Positions 16,374-25,249 of a stretch of 64,000 bases of DNA are shown here, piece after piece. The position numbers and the translations under genes were made by a program. The notes below the pieces were generated by a model, which ran no database searches, was not told the DNA's origin, and worked only from the letters and a program-made list of their open reading frames with translations. Numbering within the stretch: position 1 is the stretch's first letter; each line of letters starts with the position of its first letter. Origin of the DNA: UBA7803 sp040219935 (GTDB taxonomy: Bacteria; Pseudomonadota; Gammaproteobacteria; Pseudomonadales; Azotimanducaceae); assembly GCA_040219935.1 (NCBI GenBank), contig JAVJUA010000011.1:248001-312000 (forward strand). Reading direction: 5' to 3'.

Positions 16374-17431
16374 AACCGCTCCAGAGGATAGCTCAGCAGC
16401 GCGCAGAAGCGCCCGTCCTGCGTGCGGGTGGCCAACTCGGCCCGCTTGCCGTAGAGCACGGCCATTCGGCTGCGGATGTTGTCCAGCGCCATCCGATTGC
16501 CCTGAGGCTGCGGCACCGCTTCGGTCGCGGGCAGCGGATTGCTCACCTCGACGTGAACGCGCTCCTCGTCGACCCAGAGCCTGACGCCGATGCGCCCGCC
16601 TTCGGGCAGCGGCTGGATGCCGTGGTAGATCGCGTTCTCCAGCAGCGGCTGCAGCGTGAGCAGCGGTATGCGAGCGGCTGGCGGCAACGGCGGCACCGAC
16701 CAGTCGATCTCGAGCCGGTCACCGAGCCGCAGTGATTCGATGCGCACGTAACGGCGGCACAGCTCCAGCTCCTGCTCGAGCGGCACCTGATTGCCGGCGT
16801 CGTTCAGGCTGGCGCGGAACAGCTCGGAGAGGTCCTCTACGACCGTCTCCGCCGTCTTCGGATCGCTGTCGATGAGGCTGGCGATGATGTTCATGCTGTT
16901 GAACAGGAAGTGGGGCCTGATGCGGGACTGCAGGGCCTGAATTCGGGAACGCAGCTCCGACTGCTCCTGCACCCGCAGCTGCTGCTGCACGTAAAAGTAG
17001 CGCAGCGCCAGCGCGGCGATGATGCTGGCAATCACCAGCTGCCGCAGGATGGCAGACCAGTCGATGCCCTGGCCGGCCAATGATCCGGCCACCACGCGGT
17101 CGGCGGCAATGCCCACCGCCAGGGTGACGGCCAGCACCGTGGCAAAGGCCGCCAGCGCGCCGGACAGCAGCCCCATCCGGGCGAACAGAGGCCGACCGAC
17201 GCACAGCGCGCCTGCGCTCAGCAGGCCCACCCATTGCACGAACAGCGACAGCATCGCCAGCCGCATCCAGGACAGCTCGGGACCTGCGAACAGCAGCACG
17301 ACCACCAGTAGCTGACCGACCAGCACCACCAGAGAAATGGCAGTGGGGGTGCAGAGGTTGGGAACGGCAAATCTTTCCGCCGGCGCCAGAGATCCGCCAA
17401 CCGGAGGCCGCTCGCTGATATCATTCGCCAT
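16370..17431 (-). CDS. algZ: LytS-family sensor histidine kinase, AlgZ/FimS type
   Basis: 353 residues. Four to five hydrophobic helices occupy about 30-165. The phospho-acceptor region IRPHFLFNSMNIIASLIDSD (about 190-210) is typical of the His_kinase family PF06580, and a short C-terminal ATPase follows with a recognisable N box (LLENAIYHGIQP). It would phosphorylate AlgR, encoded just downstream with a 4-base overlap. The gene diverges from argH with only 22 bases between start codons, so the promoters of both probably lie inside the opposite coding regions. Confidence 0.9.
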   Translation of the reverse strand: MANDISERPPVGGSLAPAERFAVPNLCTPTAISLVVLVGQLLVVVLLFAGPELSWMRLAMLSLFVQWVGLLSAGALCVGRPLFARMGLLSGALAAFATVLAVTLAVGIAADRVVAGSLAGQGIDWSAILRQLVIASIIAALALRYFYVQQQLRVQEQSELRSRIQALQSRIRPHFLFNSMNIIASLIDSDPKTAETVVEDLSELFRASLNDAGNQVPLEQELELCRRYVRIESLRLGDRLEIDWSVPPLPPAARIPLLTLQPLLENAIYHGIQPLPEGGRIGVRLWVDEERVHVEVSNPLPATEAVPQPQGNRMALDNIRSRMAVLYGKRAELATRTQDGRFCALLSYPLERL

Positions 17432-17453
17432 TCCGCAATCGGTCTGTCATGCC

Positions 17454-18836
17454 ATGAGCCAAGACGCCAAACTCTGGGGCGGTCGCTTTACCGAAGCCAC
17501 CGACGCCTTCGTCGAGTCGTTCACCGCCTCCGAGTCGTTCGATCGACGCCTCTACCATCACGACATAGAAGGCTCGATCGCCCACGCGACGATGCTCGCC
17601 CACGTCGGCGTGCTCTCCGAGCCGGAGCGCGATGGCATCGTATCGGGATTGCGCCAGATTCACAAAGAGATCGACGAGGGCCGTTTCGACTGGCGCGTCG
17701 AGCGCGAAGACGTGCACATGAACATCGAGAGCCGGTTGATCGCGCTGATCGGCGACACCGGCAAGAAGCTGCACACAGGGCGCTCACGCAACGATCAGGT
17801 GGCCACGGACATGCGCCTGTACCTGCGCGACGCCATCGACGGCATCGATGCGCTGGAGACGGACCTGATGCGGGCCCTGGTCGATCTGGCAGAGCAGCAC
17901 GCCGACACGGTGATGCCGGGCTTCACCCATCTGCAGCCGGCGCAGCCGATCACGTTCGGTCATCACCTGCTGGCCTGGTTCGAGATGCTGCACCGCGACC
18001 GCGATCGGCTTCGCGACTGCCGACGCCGGGTCAACGTGCTGCCCCTGGGGGCTGCCGCCCTGGCTGGCACCACGTTTCCGATCGACCGGAGCTTCGTCGC
18101 CCGCCAGCTCGGGTTCGACGCCGTCGCCGAGAACTCCCTGGACGCGGTCAGCGACCGGGACTTCGCCATCGAGTTCTGCGCGGTGGCCAGCATGACCCTG
18201 GTGCACATGTCCCGCTGGTGCGAAGAGCTGGTGCTGTGGTCGTCGCCCCAGTTCGGCTTCGTCGAGCTGCCCGACCGGTTCTGCACCGGGTCGAGCATCA
18301 TGCCGCAGAAGAAAAACCCCGACGTACCCGAGCTGATTCGCGGCAAGACCGGCCGCGTGGTGGGGGACCTGATGGCGCTGCTCACCCTCATGAAGGGGCA
18401 GCCGCTGGCCTACAACAAGGACAACCAGGAGGATAAGGAGCCGCTGTTCGACGCCATCGATACCCTGGAGGCCTGCCTCACCGCGCTGGTCGGCCTGGTG
18501 CCCGCCATCGAGGCCAGCCCGCAACGCATGGCGGCCGCCGCCCAGGTCGGCTTCACCACCGCCACCGATCTGGCCGACTACCTGGTCCGGCGCGGCGTGC
18601 CGTTCCGCGACGCGCACGAGATCGTCGGCCGCACGGTCGCCCATGCCCTGAGAGACGGCCGCAATCTGGAAGACCTGAGCCTGCGCGAGCTGCAGCAGAT
18701 CGGCGGCGACGTCATCGAGGAAGGCGTGTTCGATGTGCTCACCGTCGCCGGATCGGTCGCCGCGCGCGACCACATCGGCGGGACGGCGCCGGTCCAGGTG
18801 AAGGCAGCGGCAGCGCGCGGGCGGCAACGCCTCTGA
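17454..18836 (+). CDS. argH: argininosuccinate lyase
   Basis: 460 residues, the expected length. It cleaves argininosuccinate to arginine and fumarate. The fumarase/aspartase superfamily signature GSSIMPQKKNPD is present, as are KLWGGRFTEATDAFVESFTA at the N-terminus and GFTHLQPAQPITFGHH. The ATG at 17454 fits the family start; codons further upstream are antisense to algZ. Its stop codon lies inside the palindrome CGCCTCTGAGAGGCG (18828-18842). Confidence 0.97.
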   Translation: MSQDAKLWGGRFTEATDAFVESFTASESFDRRLYHHDIEGSIAHATMLAHVGVLSEPERDGIVSGLRQIHKEIDEGRFDWRVEREDVHMNIESRLIALIGDTGKKLHTGRSRNDQVATDMRLYLRDAIDGIDALETDLMRALVDLAEQHADTVMPGFTHLQPAQPITFGHHLLAWFEMLHRDRDRLRDCRRRVNVLPLGAAALAGTTFPIDRSFVARQLGFDAVAENSLDAVSDRDFAIEFCAVASMTLVHMSRWCEELVLWSSPQFGFVELPDRFCTGSSIMPQKKNPDVPELIRGKTGRVVGDLMALLTLMKGQPLAYNKDNQEDKEPLFDAIDTLEACLTALVGLVPAIEASPQRMAAAAQVGFTTATDLADYLVRRGVPFRDAHEIVGRTVAHALRDGRNLEDLSLRELQQIGGDVIEEGVFDVLTVAGSVAARDHIGGTAPVQVKAAAARGRQRL

Positions 18837-18856
18837 GAGGCGCGTGGAGGCGCGTG

Positions 18857-18862
18857 TATACT
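18857..18862 (+). promoter_or_regulatory. possible -10 box of the lptM-lysA operon
   Basis: TATACT lies 30 bases before the lptM start. It follows two tandem copies of GAGGCGCGTG (18837-18856). No convincing -35 box is found at the right spacing, so a UP-independent or activator-dependent promoter would be needed. Confidence 0.3.
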
Positions 18863-18891
18863 GTGGCGCCTTCGAACCTGGAGCGCGCGTC

Positions 18892-19029
18892 ATGCGCTGG
18901 ATTCTGCTTGCCCTGATATCCCTGCAGGTGGCCAGCTGCGGCCAGAAGGGCCCGCTCTATCTGCCCGAGCCCGGCGCCTGGGCGTCGGCCGGCACTGCCT
19001 GGACGATCGGCCGTCAAAGCGGTGGCTGA
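18892..19029 (+). CDS. lptM: small lipoprotein LptM (LppL/YifL-like)
   Basis: 45 residues, outside usual size cutoffs. A signal peptide ends in the lipobox VASC, followed by GQKGPLYLPE, the conserved hallmark of this family. In E. coli, LptM helps oxidative maturation of the LPS-transport protein LptD at the outer membrane. The start at 18892 gives a proper lipoprotein signal; the upstream extension of the frame does not. Its stop overlaps the GTG start of lysA by 8 bases. The lptM-lysA-dapF order is widely conserved in gammaproteobacteria. Confidence 0.88.
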   Translation: MRWILLALISLQVASCGQKGPLYLPEPGAWASAGTAWTIGRQSGG

Positions 19030-20344
19030 GGTGCTGCCGTACGAGCGCCGCGATGGCGTCCTGCATGCCGGACGCGTATCCCTGGTCGAGGTAGCCGACC
19101 GAGTCGGCACGCCGGTCTACGTCTATGACCGCGGCCACATCGAATCCCGGTATCACGCCCTAGAGCAGGCGTTGGCGCCGCTCGAGGCGGACATCTGCTA
19201 CGCGGTCAAGGCCAACGGCAACCTGGCCGTGCTGGACTGCCTGGCACGGCTGGGCGCCGGGTTCGACATCGTCTCAGGGGGTGAGCTGCAGCGGGTCATC
19301 AGCGCCGGTGGTGATCCCGGCCGGGTGGTGTTCTCCGGCGTCGGCAAGCGCGCCGACGAGATCGACTTCGCGCTCAAGACGGGCATCCGCTGCTTCAACG
19401 TCGAAAGTGAGCCCGAGCTCGAGCGCCTGGCGGCCCGCGCACGCTTGCTCGGGCGGCAGGCGCCGGTGTCGGTGCGGGTGAATCCCGACGTCGATCCGCA
19501 GACGCACCCGTACATCACCACCGGGCTCAAGACCAGCAAGTTCGGCGTGTCTCCGGAGCAGGCGCTGCGCATGTACCGGCGGGCGGCGGCCGATCCGCAC
19601 CTGCACGTGACGGGCATCGACTGCCACATCGGTTCTCAGATCGGCTCGCCGGCACCGCTGCTGGAGGCCCTTGAGGGGCTGCTGCAGCTTACCGACCGGC
19701 TGGCTGCCGACGGCATTGCCGTTGCGCACATCGACCTCGGCGGGGGTATGGGCGTCAACTACCGGCCCTTCGCAACGGACGTGGCCGATTTCGACGTCGA
19801 CGCCTACGGCAGCGCCATTCGCCAGGCGCTGACCGGGCGTGACCTGCGGCTGCTGCTGGAGCCCGGCCGATACCTGGTGGCGAACGCGGGCGTGCTGCTC
19901 ACCCGGGTCGAGTATCTGAAGCCGGCGGCGGCGGCGGAGAGCCTGAGCTTCGCCGTGCTGGATGCCGCCATGAACGATCTGATCCGCCCCGCCCTGTACC
20001 AGGCCTGGCACGACGTGGTGCCGGTTGCGCCGCCCGCGCCGGGATCGGCGACGGCCCGCTGGCAGCTCGTGGGGCCCGTGTGCGAGAGTGGCGACTTCAT
20101 CGGTCACGATCGCGATCTCGCCCTCGCCGAGGGTGATCTGCTGGCCGTGATGTCGGCAGGTGCCTACGGCATGGCCCAGAGCTCCAACTACAACAGCCGC
20201 GGCCGCGCCGCCGAGGTCATGGTCGAGCAAGACGGTTTCCGCGTGGTCAGGCGGCGGGAAACCGTGCGCGACCAACTCGCCCTCGAGCTGCCCGAAGATG
20301 GCGACGTCGCGTTCGGGCCAATGCGACCGGATCGCTCATCATGA
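19022..20344 (+). CDS. lysA: diaminopimelate decarboxylase
   Basis: 440 residues with a GTG start. The PLP-dependent, fold-III enzyme makes L-lysine from meso-diaminopimelate. The PLP lysine lies in CYAVKANGN (about residue 61); further motifs are HIGSQIG, LDLGGGMG-like DLGGGMGVNYRP, and the dimer-interface CESGDF with the catalytic Cys. The C-terminal PGAYGM motif appears as SAGAYGMAQSSNYNSR. It sits between lptM and dapF with overlaps on both sides, so the operon is translationally coupled. Confidence 0.96.
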   Translation: MAEVLPYERRDGVLHAGRVSLVEVADRVGTPVYVYDRGHIESRYHALEQALAPLEADICYAVKANGNLAVLDCLARLGAGFDIVSGGELQRVISAGGDPGRVVFSGVGKRADEIDFALKTGIRCFNVESEPELERLAARARLLGRQAPVSVRVNPDVDPQTHPYITTGLKTSKFGVSPEQALRMYRRAAADPHLHVTGIDCHIGSQIGSPAPLLEALEGLLQLTDRLAADGIAVAHIDLGGGMGVNYRPFATDVADFDVDAYGSAIRQALTGRDLRLLLEPGRYLVANAGVLLTRVEYLKPAAAAESLSFAVLDAAMNDLIRPALYQAWHDVVPVAPPAPGSATARWQLVGPVCESGDFIGHDRDLALAEGDLLAVMSAGAYGMAQSSNYNSRGRAAEVMVEQDGFRVVRRRETVRDQLALELPEDGDVAFGPMRPDRSS

Positions 20345-21195
20345 TCGAGTTCGCCAAGATGCACGGCCTCGGCAATGACTTCATGGTCATCGATCTGGTC
20401 ACGCAGACGGCATCCGTTCACGCAGACCTGGTGCGTGCCTGGGCAGACCGGCACACGGGCGTCGGCTTCGACCAGCTGCTGCTGATCGAGCCCCCCACCG
20501 AGCCCGAAGCCGACTTCCGCTACCGCATCTTCAATGCCGACGGCACGGAGGTCGCCCAGTGCGGCAACGGTGCGCGCTGCGCAGCGGTGTACATCGCGCA
20601 TCGCCGGCTCAGCCCGAAGCCCGATCTGGTGCTGCAAACCAACACCGGCCCCATCACCACCCACCTGCTGCGCGACGATCAGGTCGAGGTCGGCATGGGT
20701 GAGCCGCGGCTGACAGCCGCCGAGATTCCGTTCGATGCCCAGGCCGACGGCGGCGCGGTGGCCGTGGGCGACGACGTGCTGCAGTACGAGGTCGACGCCT
20801 GCGGCGCACAGCGCCGCTTCCTGCCGGTGTCCATGGGCAATCCGCACGCGGTGCTGTTCGTCGACAGCGTGGCCGAGGCGCCCGTCGCCGAGGTGGGCGC
20901 TGCGCTGGTGGCGCATCCGGTGTTTCCGGAGGGCGCCAACATCGGCTTCTGCGAGGTGGTGGACCGAGGGTTCGTGCGCCTGCGCGTGTTCGAACGCGGC
21001 GTCGGCGAAACCCGCGCCTGCGGCAGCGGCGCCTGCGCGGCCGTGGTCGCCGCCCAACTGCTGGACAAGGTGAGTGGTCGGGTCAAGGTGTCGCTGCCCG
21101 GCGGCAAGGTGCGCATCGCCTGGCAGGGCCCCGGCAGTGAAGTTAGAATGACCGGGCCTGCCGCCCTGGTGTACGAAGGGCGCATTCAAGGGTGA
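20341..21195 (+). CDS. dapF: diaminopimelate epimerase
   Basis: 284 residues. It interconverts LL- and meso-diaminopimelate for lysine and peptidoglycan. Both catalytic cysteines are visible, in AQCGNGARC (about residue 75) and RACGSGACA (about residue 225), with the N-terminal MHGLGNDFMVID. It overlaps lysA by ATGA and is followed 4 bases later by the DUF484 gene. Confidence 0.97.
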   Translation: MIEFAKMHGLGNDFMVIDLVTQTASVHADLVRAWADRHTGVGFDQLLLIEPPTEPEADFRYRIFNADGTEVAQCGNGARCAAVYIAHRRLSPKPDLVLQTNTGPITTHLLRDDQVEVGMGEPRLTAAEIPFDAQADGGAVAVGDDVLQYEVDACGAQRRFLPVSMGNPHAVLFVDSVAEAPVAEVGAALVAHPVFPEGANIGFCEVVDRGFVRLRVFERGVGETRACGSGACAAVVAAQLLDKVSGRVKVSLPGGKVRIAWQGPGSEVRMTGPAALVYEGRIQG

Positions 21196-21199
21196 CTCC

Positions 21200-21874
21200 A
21201 TGACCACGGCCAGCGACGAAGCCGTTCCGATCACCGAGGAACAGGTGATCGTCTATCTGCGCAATCACCCCGACTTCTTCCAGCAGCATTCGCACCTGCT
21301 CTCCGAGCTGCATCTGCGTCACGAGTCGGGCGGCGCCATCTCTCTGGTGGAACGCCAGGTGGCCATCCTGCGGGAGCGCAACATGGTCATGCGCCGGCGC
21401 ATGACCGAGCTGATGCAGACGGCAAAGAACAACGACGAGCTGTTCGCCAAGACCCGCACGTTGACCCTCGAGCTGCTCAATGTGGCGAGCTGGCACGAGC
21501 TCAACGAGGTGCTGGCCACCTACGTGCTCACCGACTTCCATGCCGACTTCGTCTGTTGCCATCTGCACGGCGCCGGCACCACGTTCGACCATCTGCGCCG
21601 CCACGACGGCGCGCTGCCTCACGAGCGCTTCGTGCGAGGCAGCTATCCCATCTGCACCACCCTGAGGGTGGAGGAGCTGACCGCGCTCTTCCCCACCGTG
21701 CATCACGCCTCCGAGGGCAGCGCCGTGCTGGCGCCGCTGACGGTGACCGCGCCGCAGGGCTGCCTGGTCATCGGCAGCCGCGACCCTAGCGCCTTCACCC
21801 CCGACATGGACACGCTGTTCGTGACCTACATCGCCGAAGTGCTGGGCCGGGTCGTGCAGCGGCTGGCGGCCTGA
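21200..21874 (+). CDS. DUF484 family protein (GAF-like)
   Basis: 224 residues. The N-terminal helical part contains EEQVIVYLRNHPDFFQQHSH, the conserved opening of this family; a coiled coil (about 50-80) leads to a GAF-like domain (about 90-220). The family has no proven biochemical role. Its almost invariant position between dapF and xerC, kept here with overlaps or gaps of a few bases, suggests a link to chromosome-dimer resolution or cell-wall metabolism. Confidence 0.88.
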   Translation: MTTASDEAVPITEEQVIVYLRNHPDFFQQHSHLLSELHLRHESGGAISLVERQVAILRERNMVMRRRMTELMQTAKNNDELFAKTRTLTLELLNVASWHELNEVLATYVLTDFHADFVCCHLHGAGTTFDHLRRHDGALPHERFVRGSYPICTTLRVEELTALFPTVHHASEGSAVLAPLTVTAPQGCLVIGSRDPSAFTPDMDTLFVTYIAEVLGRVVQRLAA

Positions 21875-22767
21875 TGCGAGCGGAGCTGGCGCGCTTCCTC
21901 GAGTACCTTCGGGTCGAGCGGCGCTACTCTGCTCACACCATCGCCGCCTATCAGCGTGACCTGGACCGCTTCGCCGCCGACGTCGGCCGGAACGCCGTCG
22001 AGGTTCGTCGTCACCATGTGGCAGAGCATGTCTCCCGCCTGCATGGGCGAGGGCTCAAGCCACGCAGCATTCAGAGGGCGCTGTCGAGCATCCGCAGCTT
22101 CTATCGGTATCTGAAGCGTCTGCGGCTGGTCGCCGAGGACCCCACGGTGGGCGTGCGCGGTCCCAAGCAGCCGCGGCGCCTGCCGGGCGCCCTCGACGCC
22201 GATCAGACCGCCCAGCTGTTCGCCGCCGAGGCGGCCACACCTCGGGACCTGCGCGATCGGGCCATGGCCGAGCTGCTCTACGGCAGCGGGCTGCGCCTGG
22301 CCGAGCTCACCGGCGCTAACGTGGCCGACGTCGATCTCGATGCCGGATCGATGATCGTGCGCGGCAAGGGCAGCAAGGAACGGCAGGTGCCCCTGGGACG
22401 CCACTGCGTGGCAGCCTTGCAGCGCTGGCTCGACGGCCGCGACGACCTCATGCCCGGCACGCCGGGCTATGCGTCCAGGCCGCTGTTCACCGGCGCGCCG
22501 GGGCGCCGAATCAGCCCGAGAACCGTGCAGAGCCGGCTGAAGCGGCTGGCGCTGCAGCAGCTCGGCAGCGACGAGCTGCATCCGCACATGCTCCGGCACA
22601 GCTTCGCCAGCCACCTGCTGGAATCAAGCAGCGATCTTCGGGCCGTGCAGGAGCTGCTCGGTCATGCGGACATCTCCACGACCCAGATCTACACGCACCT
22701 CGATTTTCAGCACCTGGCCAGGGTCTACGACGCGGCGCACCCCCGGTCCCGGCAGCACGACGACTGA
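21874..22767 (+). CDS. xerC: site-specific tyrosine recombinase XerC
   Basis: 297 residues. The N-terminal SAM-like core-binding domain (ARFLEYLRVERRYSAHTIAA) precedes the catalytic domain. The active-site set is complete: Arg in GSGLRLAEL, Lys in RGKGSKERQVPLG, His and Arg in HMLRHSFASHLL, His in LGHADIST and the nucleophile Tyr in TQIYTHLD. With XerD it would resolve chromosome dimers at dif. Its start shares one base with the DUF484 stop and its stop shares one base with the HAD start. Confidence 0.96.
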   Translation: MRAELARFLEYLRVERRYSAHTIAAYQRDLDRFAADVGRNAVEVRRHHVAEHVSRLHGRGLKPRSIQRALSSIRSFYRYLKRLRLVAEDPTVGVRGPKQPRRLPGALDADQTAQLFAAEAATPRDLRDRAMAELLYGSGLRLAELTGANVADVDLDAGSMIVRGKGSKERQVPLGRHCVAALQRWLDGRDDLMPGTPGYASRPLFTGAPGRRISPRTVQSRLKRLALQQLGSDELHPHMLRHSFASHLLESSSDLRAVQELLGHADISTTQIYTHLDFQHLARVYDAAHPRSRQHDD

Positions 22768-23489
22768 TGGCGGCGATCAAGCTCGTCACCTTCGATCTCG
22801 ACAACACCCTGTGGAACGTCGAGACCGTGATCCTCGAAGCGGAACGGCGAATGCGTGCCTGGCTGCACGAGCGGGTGCCGGAGTACGCCGACGCGTTCCC
22901 GCCCGACGCCATCGCCGCCCTGCGCGCGGTCGTGGTCGAGCAGAGCCCCGAACTGCGTCACGACCTGTCGCGGCTGCGGGAGGCGGTGCTGTTTCGAGCC
23001 ATGGTGGAGTGCGGACGCAGCGACGCCGACGCGCGGCGCCTGGCACGCGACGCCTTCGGCATCTTCCTGGACGCCCGCCACGAGGTCGAATTCTTCGAAG
23101 GCGCCCTGGACATGCTGGACGAGCTGTCCCGCGATTACCTGCTGGGCGCGCTCACCAACGGCAACGCCGACATCGCCCGCCTGCGCCTCGATCGTTACTT
23201 CCGGTTCGGGTTTTCGGCAGCGTCGGTTGGCCAGGCCAAGCCGGCGCCCGCCATCTTCCGTGCCGCCCTCGAGCACGCCGGCGCCCAGCCGCTGGAGGCC
23301 GTGCACGTGGGCGACCACCTGGTGGACGACGTGCACGGCGCCGACGCCGTGGGCATGCACACCATCTGGGTCAACCTGCCGGGACAGCCTCTCCCGCCTG
23401 ATGCAGCCCGTCCGAGCGGCGTGGTGCTGCGCATCGACGAGGTGCCGGCCCGCATCGCGGAAATCGCGGCCAGGACGTCCGGACGCTAG
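22767..23489 (+). CDS. HAD-family phosphatase, YigB-like
   Basis: 240 residues. Motif I is DLDNTLWN with the nucleophile Asp10-region, motif II is LTNGN, motif III Lys lies in VGQAKPAPAIF, and motif IV is VGDHLVDDVHGA. The cap is alpha-helical (subfamily IA). The E. coli counterpart next to xerC, YigB, dephosphorylates FMN and the riboflavin-pathway intermediate; the same role is plausible here. It is the last gene of the lysA-xerC operon. Confidence 0.85.
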   Translation: MAAIKLVTFDLDNTLWNVETVILEAERRMRAWLHERVPEYADAFPPDAIAALRAVVVEQSPELRHDLSRLREAVLFRAMVECGRSDADARRLARDAFGIFLDARHEVEFFEGALDMLDELSRDYLLGALTNGNADIARLRLDRYFRFGFSAASVGQAKPAPAIFRAALEHAGAQPLEAVHVGDHLVDDVHGADAVGMHTIWVNLPGQPLPPDAARPSGVVLRIDEVPARIAEIAARTSGR

Positions 23490-23504
23490 GCGGTCGCGCG
23501 GGGC

Positions 23505-24878
23505 TCAGCCTTCGCGTCGAGCGTGGGCGGCGATGAACTCGCGCACCGCATCGAGGCTGGCCGGAATGCCCGTGCGCCGGGCCGGCAGCCCGCGCAGCGC
23601 CTCGAGCGCTGGATGTCGTGCCACGTCCGCACCCACCGCTTCGTTCACCGCCTCGGGAAACTTGGCCGCGTGGGCCGTAGCCAGACAGACCAGCGGCCCG
23701 CGCGCCGGAAAGCGGCCCGCCGCCGCCAGCCCGACCGCCGTGTGAGGGTCGGCCAGATAGCCGTGATCACGGTACGCCCGGGCGATGGCCTCGCGGGTGT
23801 CGTCGACGTTGACGGCGGTGGCGGCAAAGTCTCCGGTGCCCGGCGGCAGGTCGACGGCGGCGCGCCCGGTGGCTGCGAACTCGGCCATGAAGGCCCGCAG
23901 GCGCGCGCTGTCTTCGCCCACCAGGTAATAGAGGTAGCGCTCGAAGTTGCTGGCCACCTGAATGTCCATGGCGGGCGTGATGGTGTATCGCACCTCGCCG
24001 CGCCGGTACTCGCCGGTCTCGAAGAACACGGACAGGATGTCGTTCTCGTTGGTGGCGAGGATCAGCCGGTCGATGGGGAAGCCCATGCGCTTGGCGAGGT
24101 AGCCGGCGAACACGTTGCCGAAGTTGCCCGTGGGCACGCAGAAGCTGACGGGATCGTCGTCGGCGAGCTTGAGGCTCGCGTAGCCGTAGTAGACGATCTG
24201 CGCCAGCACCCTGGCCCAGTTCACCGAGTTCACCGCACCGAGATGATAGCGCTGCTTGAAGGGCAGGTCGGCGAACAGGGTCTTCATCAGCATCTGGCAG
24301 TCATCGAAGCTGCCGTCGACCGCCAGGCAGTGCACGTTGGCATCGGCCACCGTGGTCATCTGCAGCTCCTGCAGCGGGCTGACCCGGCCGTTGGGAAACA
24401 TCACGAAGATGTCCACCTCGGAGAGCCCGCGCACGCCGGCAATGGCGGCGCTGCCGGTATCGCCGCTGGTGGCAGCGAGGATGTTCAGATGCTCGCCGCG
24501 GCGCTTGAGGACGTACTCGAACAGCCGCCCGAGCAGCTGCAGCGCCACGTCCTTGAAGGCCAGCGTCGGCCCATGGAACAACTCCATGACCGTCACCTCG
24601 CCCACCGGCACCAGCGGCACCACGTCGGGATGCTCGAAGGTCGCGTAGGCCTCGCGAATCAGGCGCTCGAGATCGTCATGGGGAATGTCGTCCACGAACA
24701 GGGCGATCAGCTCCACCGCGAGGTCGGTGAATCCCAGGGTGCGCCAGCGCGCCAGCTCAGCCGAGACGTCCGGGATGTCGGCAGGCAGCAGCAGACCGCC
24801 ATCCGGCGCGAGGCCGGTGACCACCGCGTCCTGAAACGGCATGGGCGGGGTATCCCCCCGGGTACTGAAGTAGAGCAT
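23505..24878 (-). CDS. thrC: threonine synthase
   Basis: 457 residues, a class-2-type length. The PLP enzyme converts O-phosphohomoserine to threonine. The PLP lysine is Lys109 in FHGPTLAFKDVALQ; the phosphate-binding loop ATSGDTGSAAIAG and VPTGNFGNVFAGY are typical, and the N-terminus MLYFSTRG is the family start. That start (24878) was chosen over a long upstream extension that overlaps the SutA-like gene. It converges on the HAD gene. Confidence 0.96.
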   Translation of the reverse strand: MLYFSTRGDTPPMPFQDAVVTGLAPDGGLLLPADIPDVSAELARWRTLGFTDLAVELIALFVDDIPHDDLERLIREAYATFEHPDVVPLVPVGEVTVMELFHGPTLAFKDVALQLLGRLFEYVLKRRGEHLNILAATSGDTGSAAIAGVRGLSEVDIFVMFPNGRVSPLQELQMTTVADANVHCLAVDGSFDDCQMLMKTLFADLPFKQRYHLGAVNSVNWARVLAQIVYYGYASLKLADDDPVSFCVPTGNFGNVFAGYLAKRMGFPIDRLILATNENDILSVFFETGEYRRGEVRYTITPAMDIQVASNFERYLYYLVGEDSARLRAFMAEFAATGRAAVDLPPGTGDFAATAVNVDDTREAIARAYRDHGYLADPHTAVGLAAAGRFPARGPLVCLATAHAAKFPEAVNEAVGADVARHPALEALRGLPARRTGIPASLDAVREFIAAHARREG

Positions 24879-24922
24879 CTGGCGCCTGCCGACCCTGGTC
24901 GAAAGGCGCGTATTGTAGCCGC

Positions 24923-25129
24923 TCAGATGGCCCCGCGGCCGTAGTCGCCGTCTGCGCGCCGCGGCGGGTCGGCACGGCGGTTGATCGGCACCTCTTCGAT
25001 GCGGCCGCCTCGGGCCAGAAACTCCGCGACGTCGGCGGCCAGCTGCCGCCGCACCGGCTCGCGAATGGCACTGCTGGCAGGTGCCGGCCCCTGGGAACCC
25101 AAGACGCTCTTCTGATCGTGGCTGCTCAT
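24923..25129 (-). CDS. sutA: SutA-like RNA polymerase-binding regulator (short form)
   Basis: 68 residues. The C-terminal half, EFLARGGRIEEVPINRRADP followed by PRRADGDYGRGAI, matches what I recall of the conserved end of Pseudomonas SutA (EFLSRGGKVQEIEPN, ADPPKKP, YGSRPI). SutA binds RNA polymerase and tunes transcription in slow or starved growth. The Pseudomonas protein is about 105 residues with a long acidic N-terminal tail; here that tail is absent and the head is short and mixed. The ATG at 25129 is preferred over a TTG at 25144. It lies between thrC and amtB, behind the amtB terminator. The identification is from memory of the motif, not a search. Confidence 0.7.
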   Translation of the reverse strand: MSSHDQKSVLGSQGPAPASSAIREPVRRQLAADVAEFLARGGRIEEVPINRRADPPRRADGDYGRGAI

Positions 25130-25202
25130 GTCCGATCTCGTCAACGGTCAAACGCAGCAGTTATAGAACAGGATGGGAATTGCGCAAGCGGCCGAAACGA
25201 AA

Positions 25203-25224
25203 GCGGGGCGCATGAGCGCCCCGC
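25203..25224 (-). terminator. intrinsic terminator after amtB
   Basis: GCGGGGCGC and GCGCCCCGC form a perfect 9-bp stem with a 4-base loop. On the minus strand it is followed by TTTCGTTTCG, an adequate T-rich tract. It ends the porin-glnK-amtB transcript 26 bases after the amtB stop. Confidence 0.75.
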
Positions 25225-25249
25225 CGTCGAGCCGTCGTCGGGCGACGGG

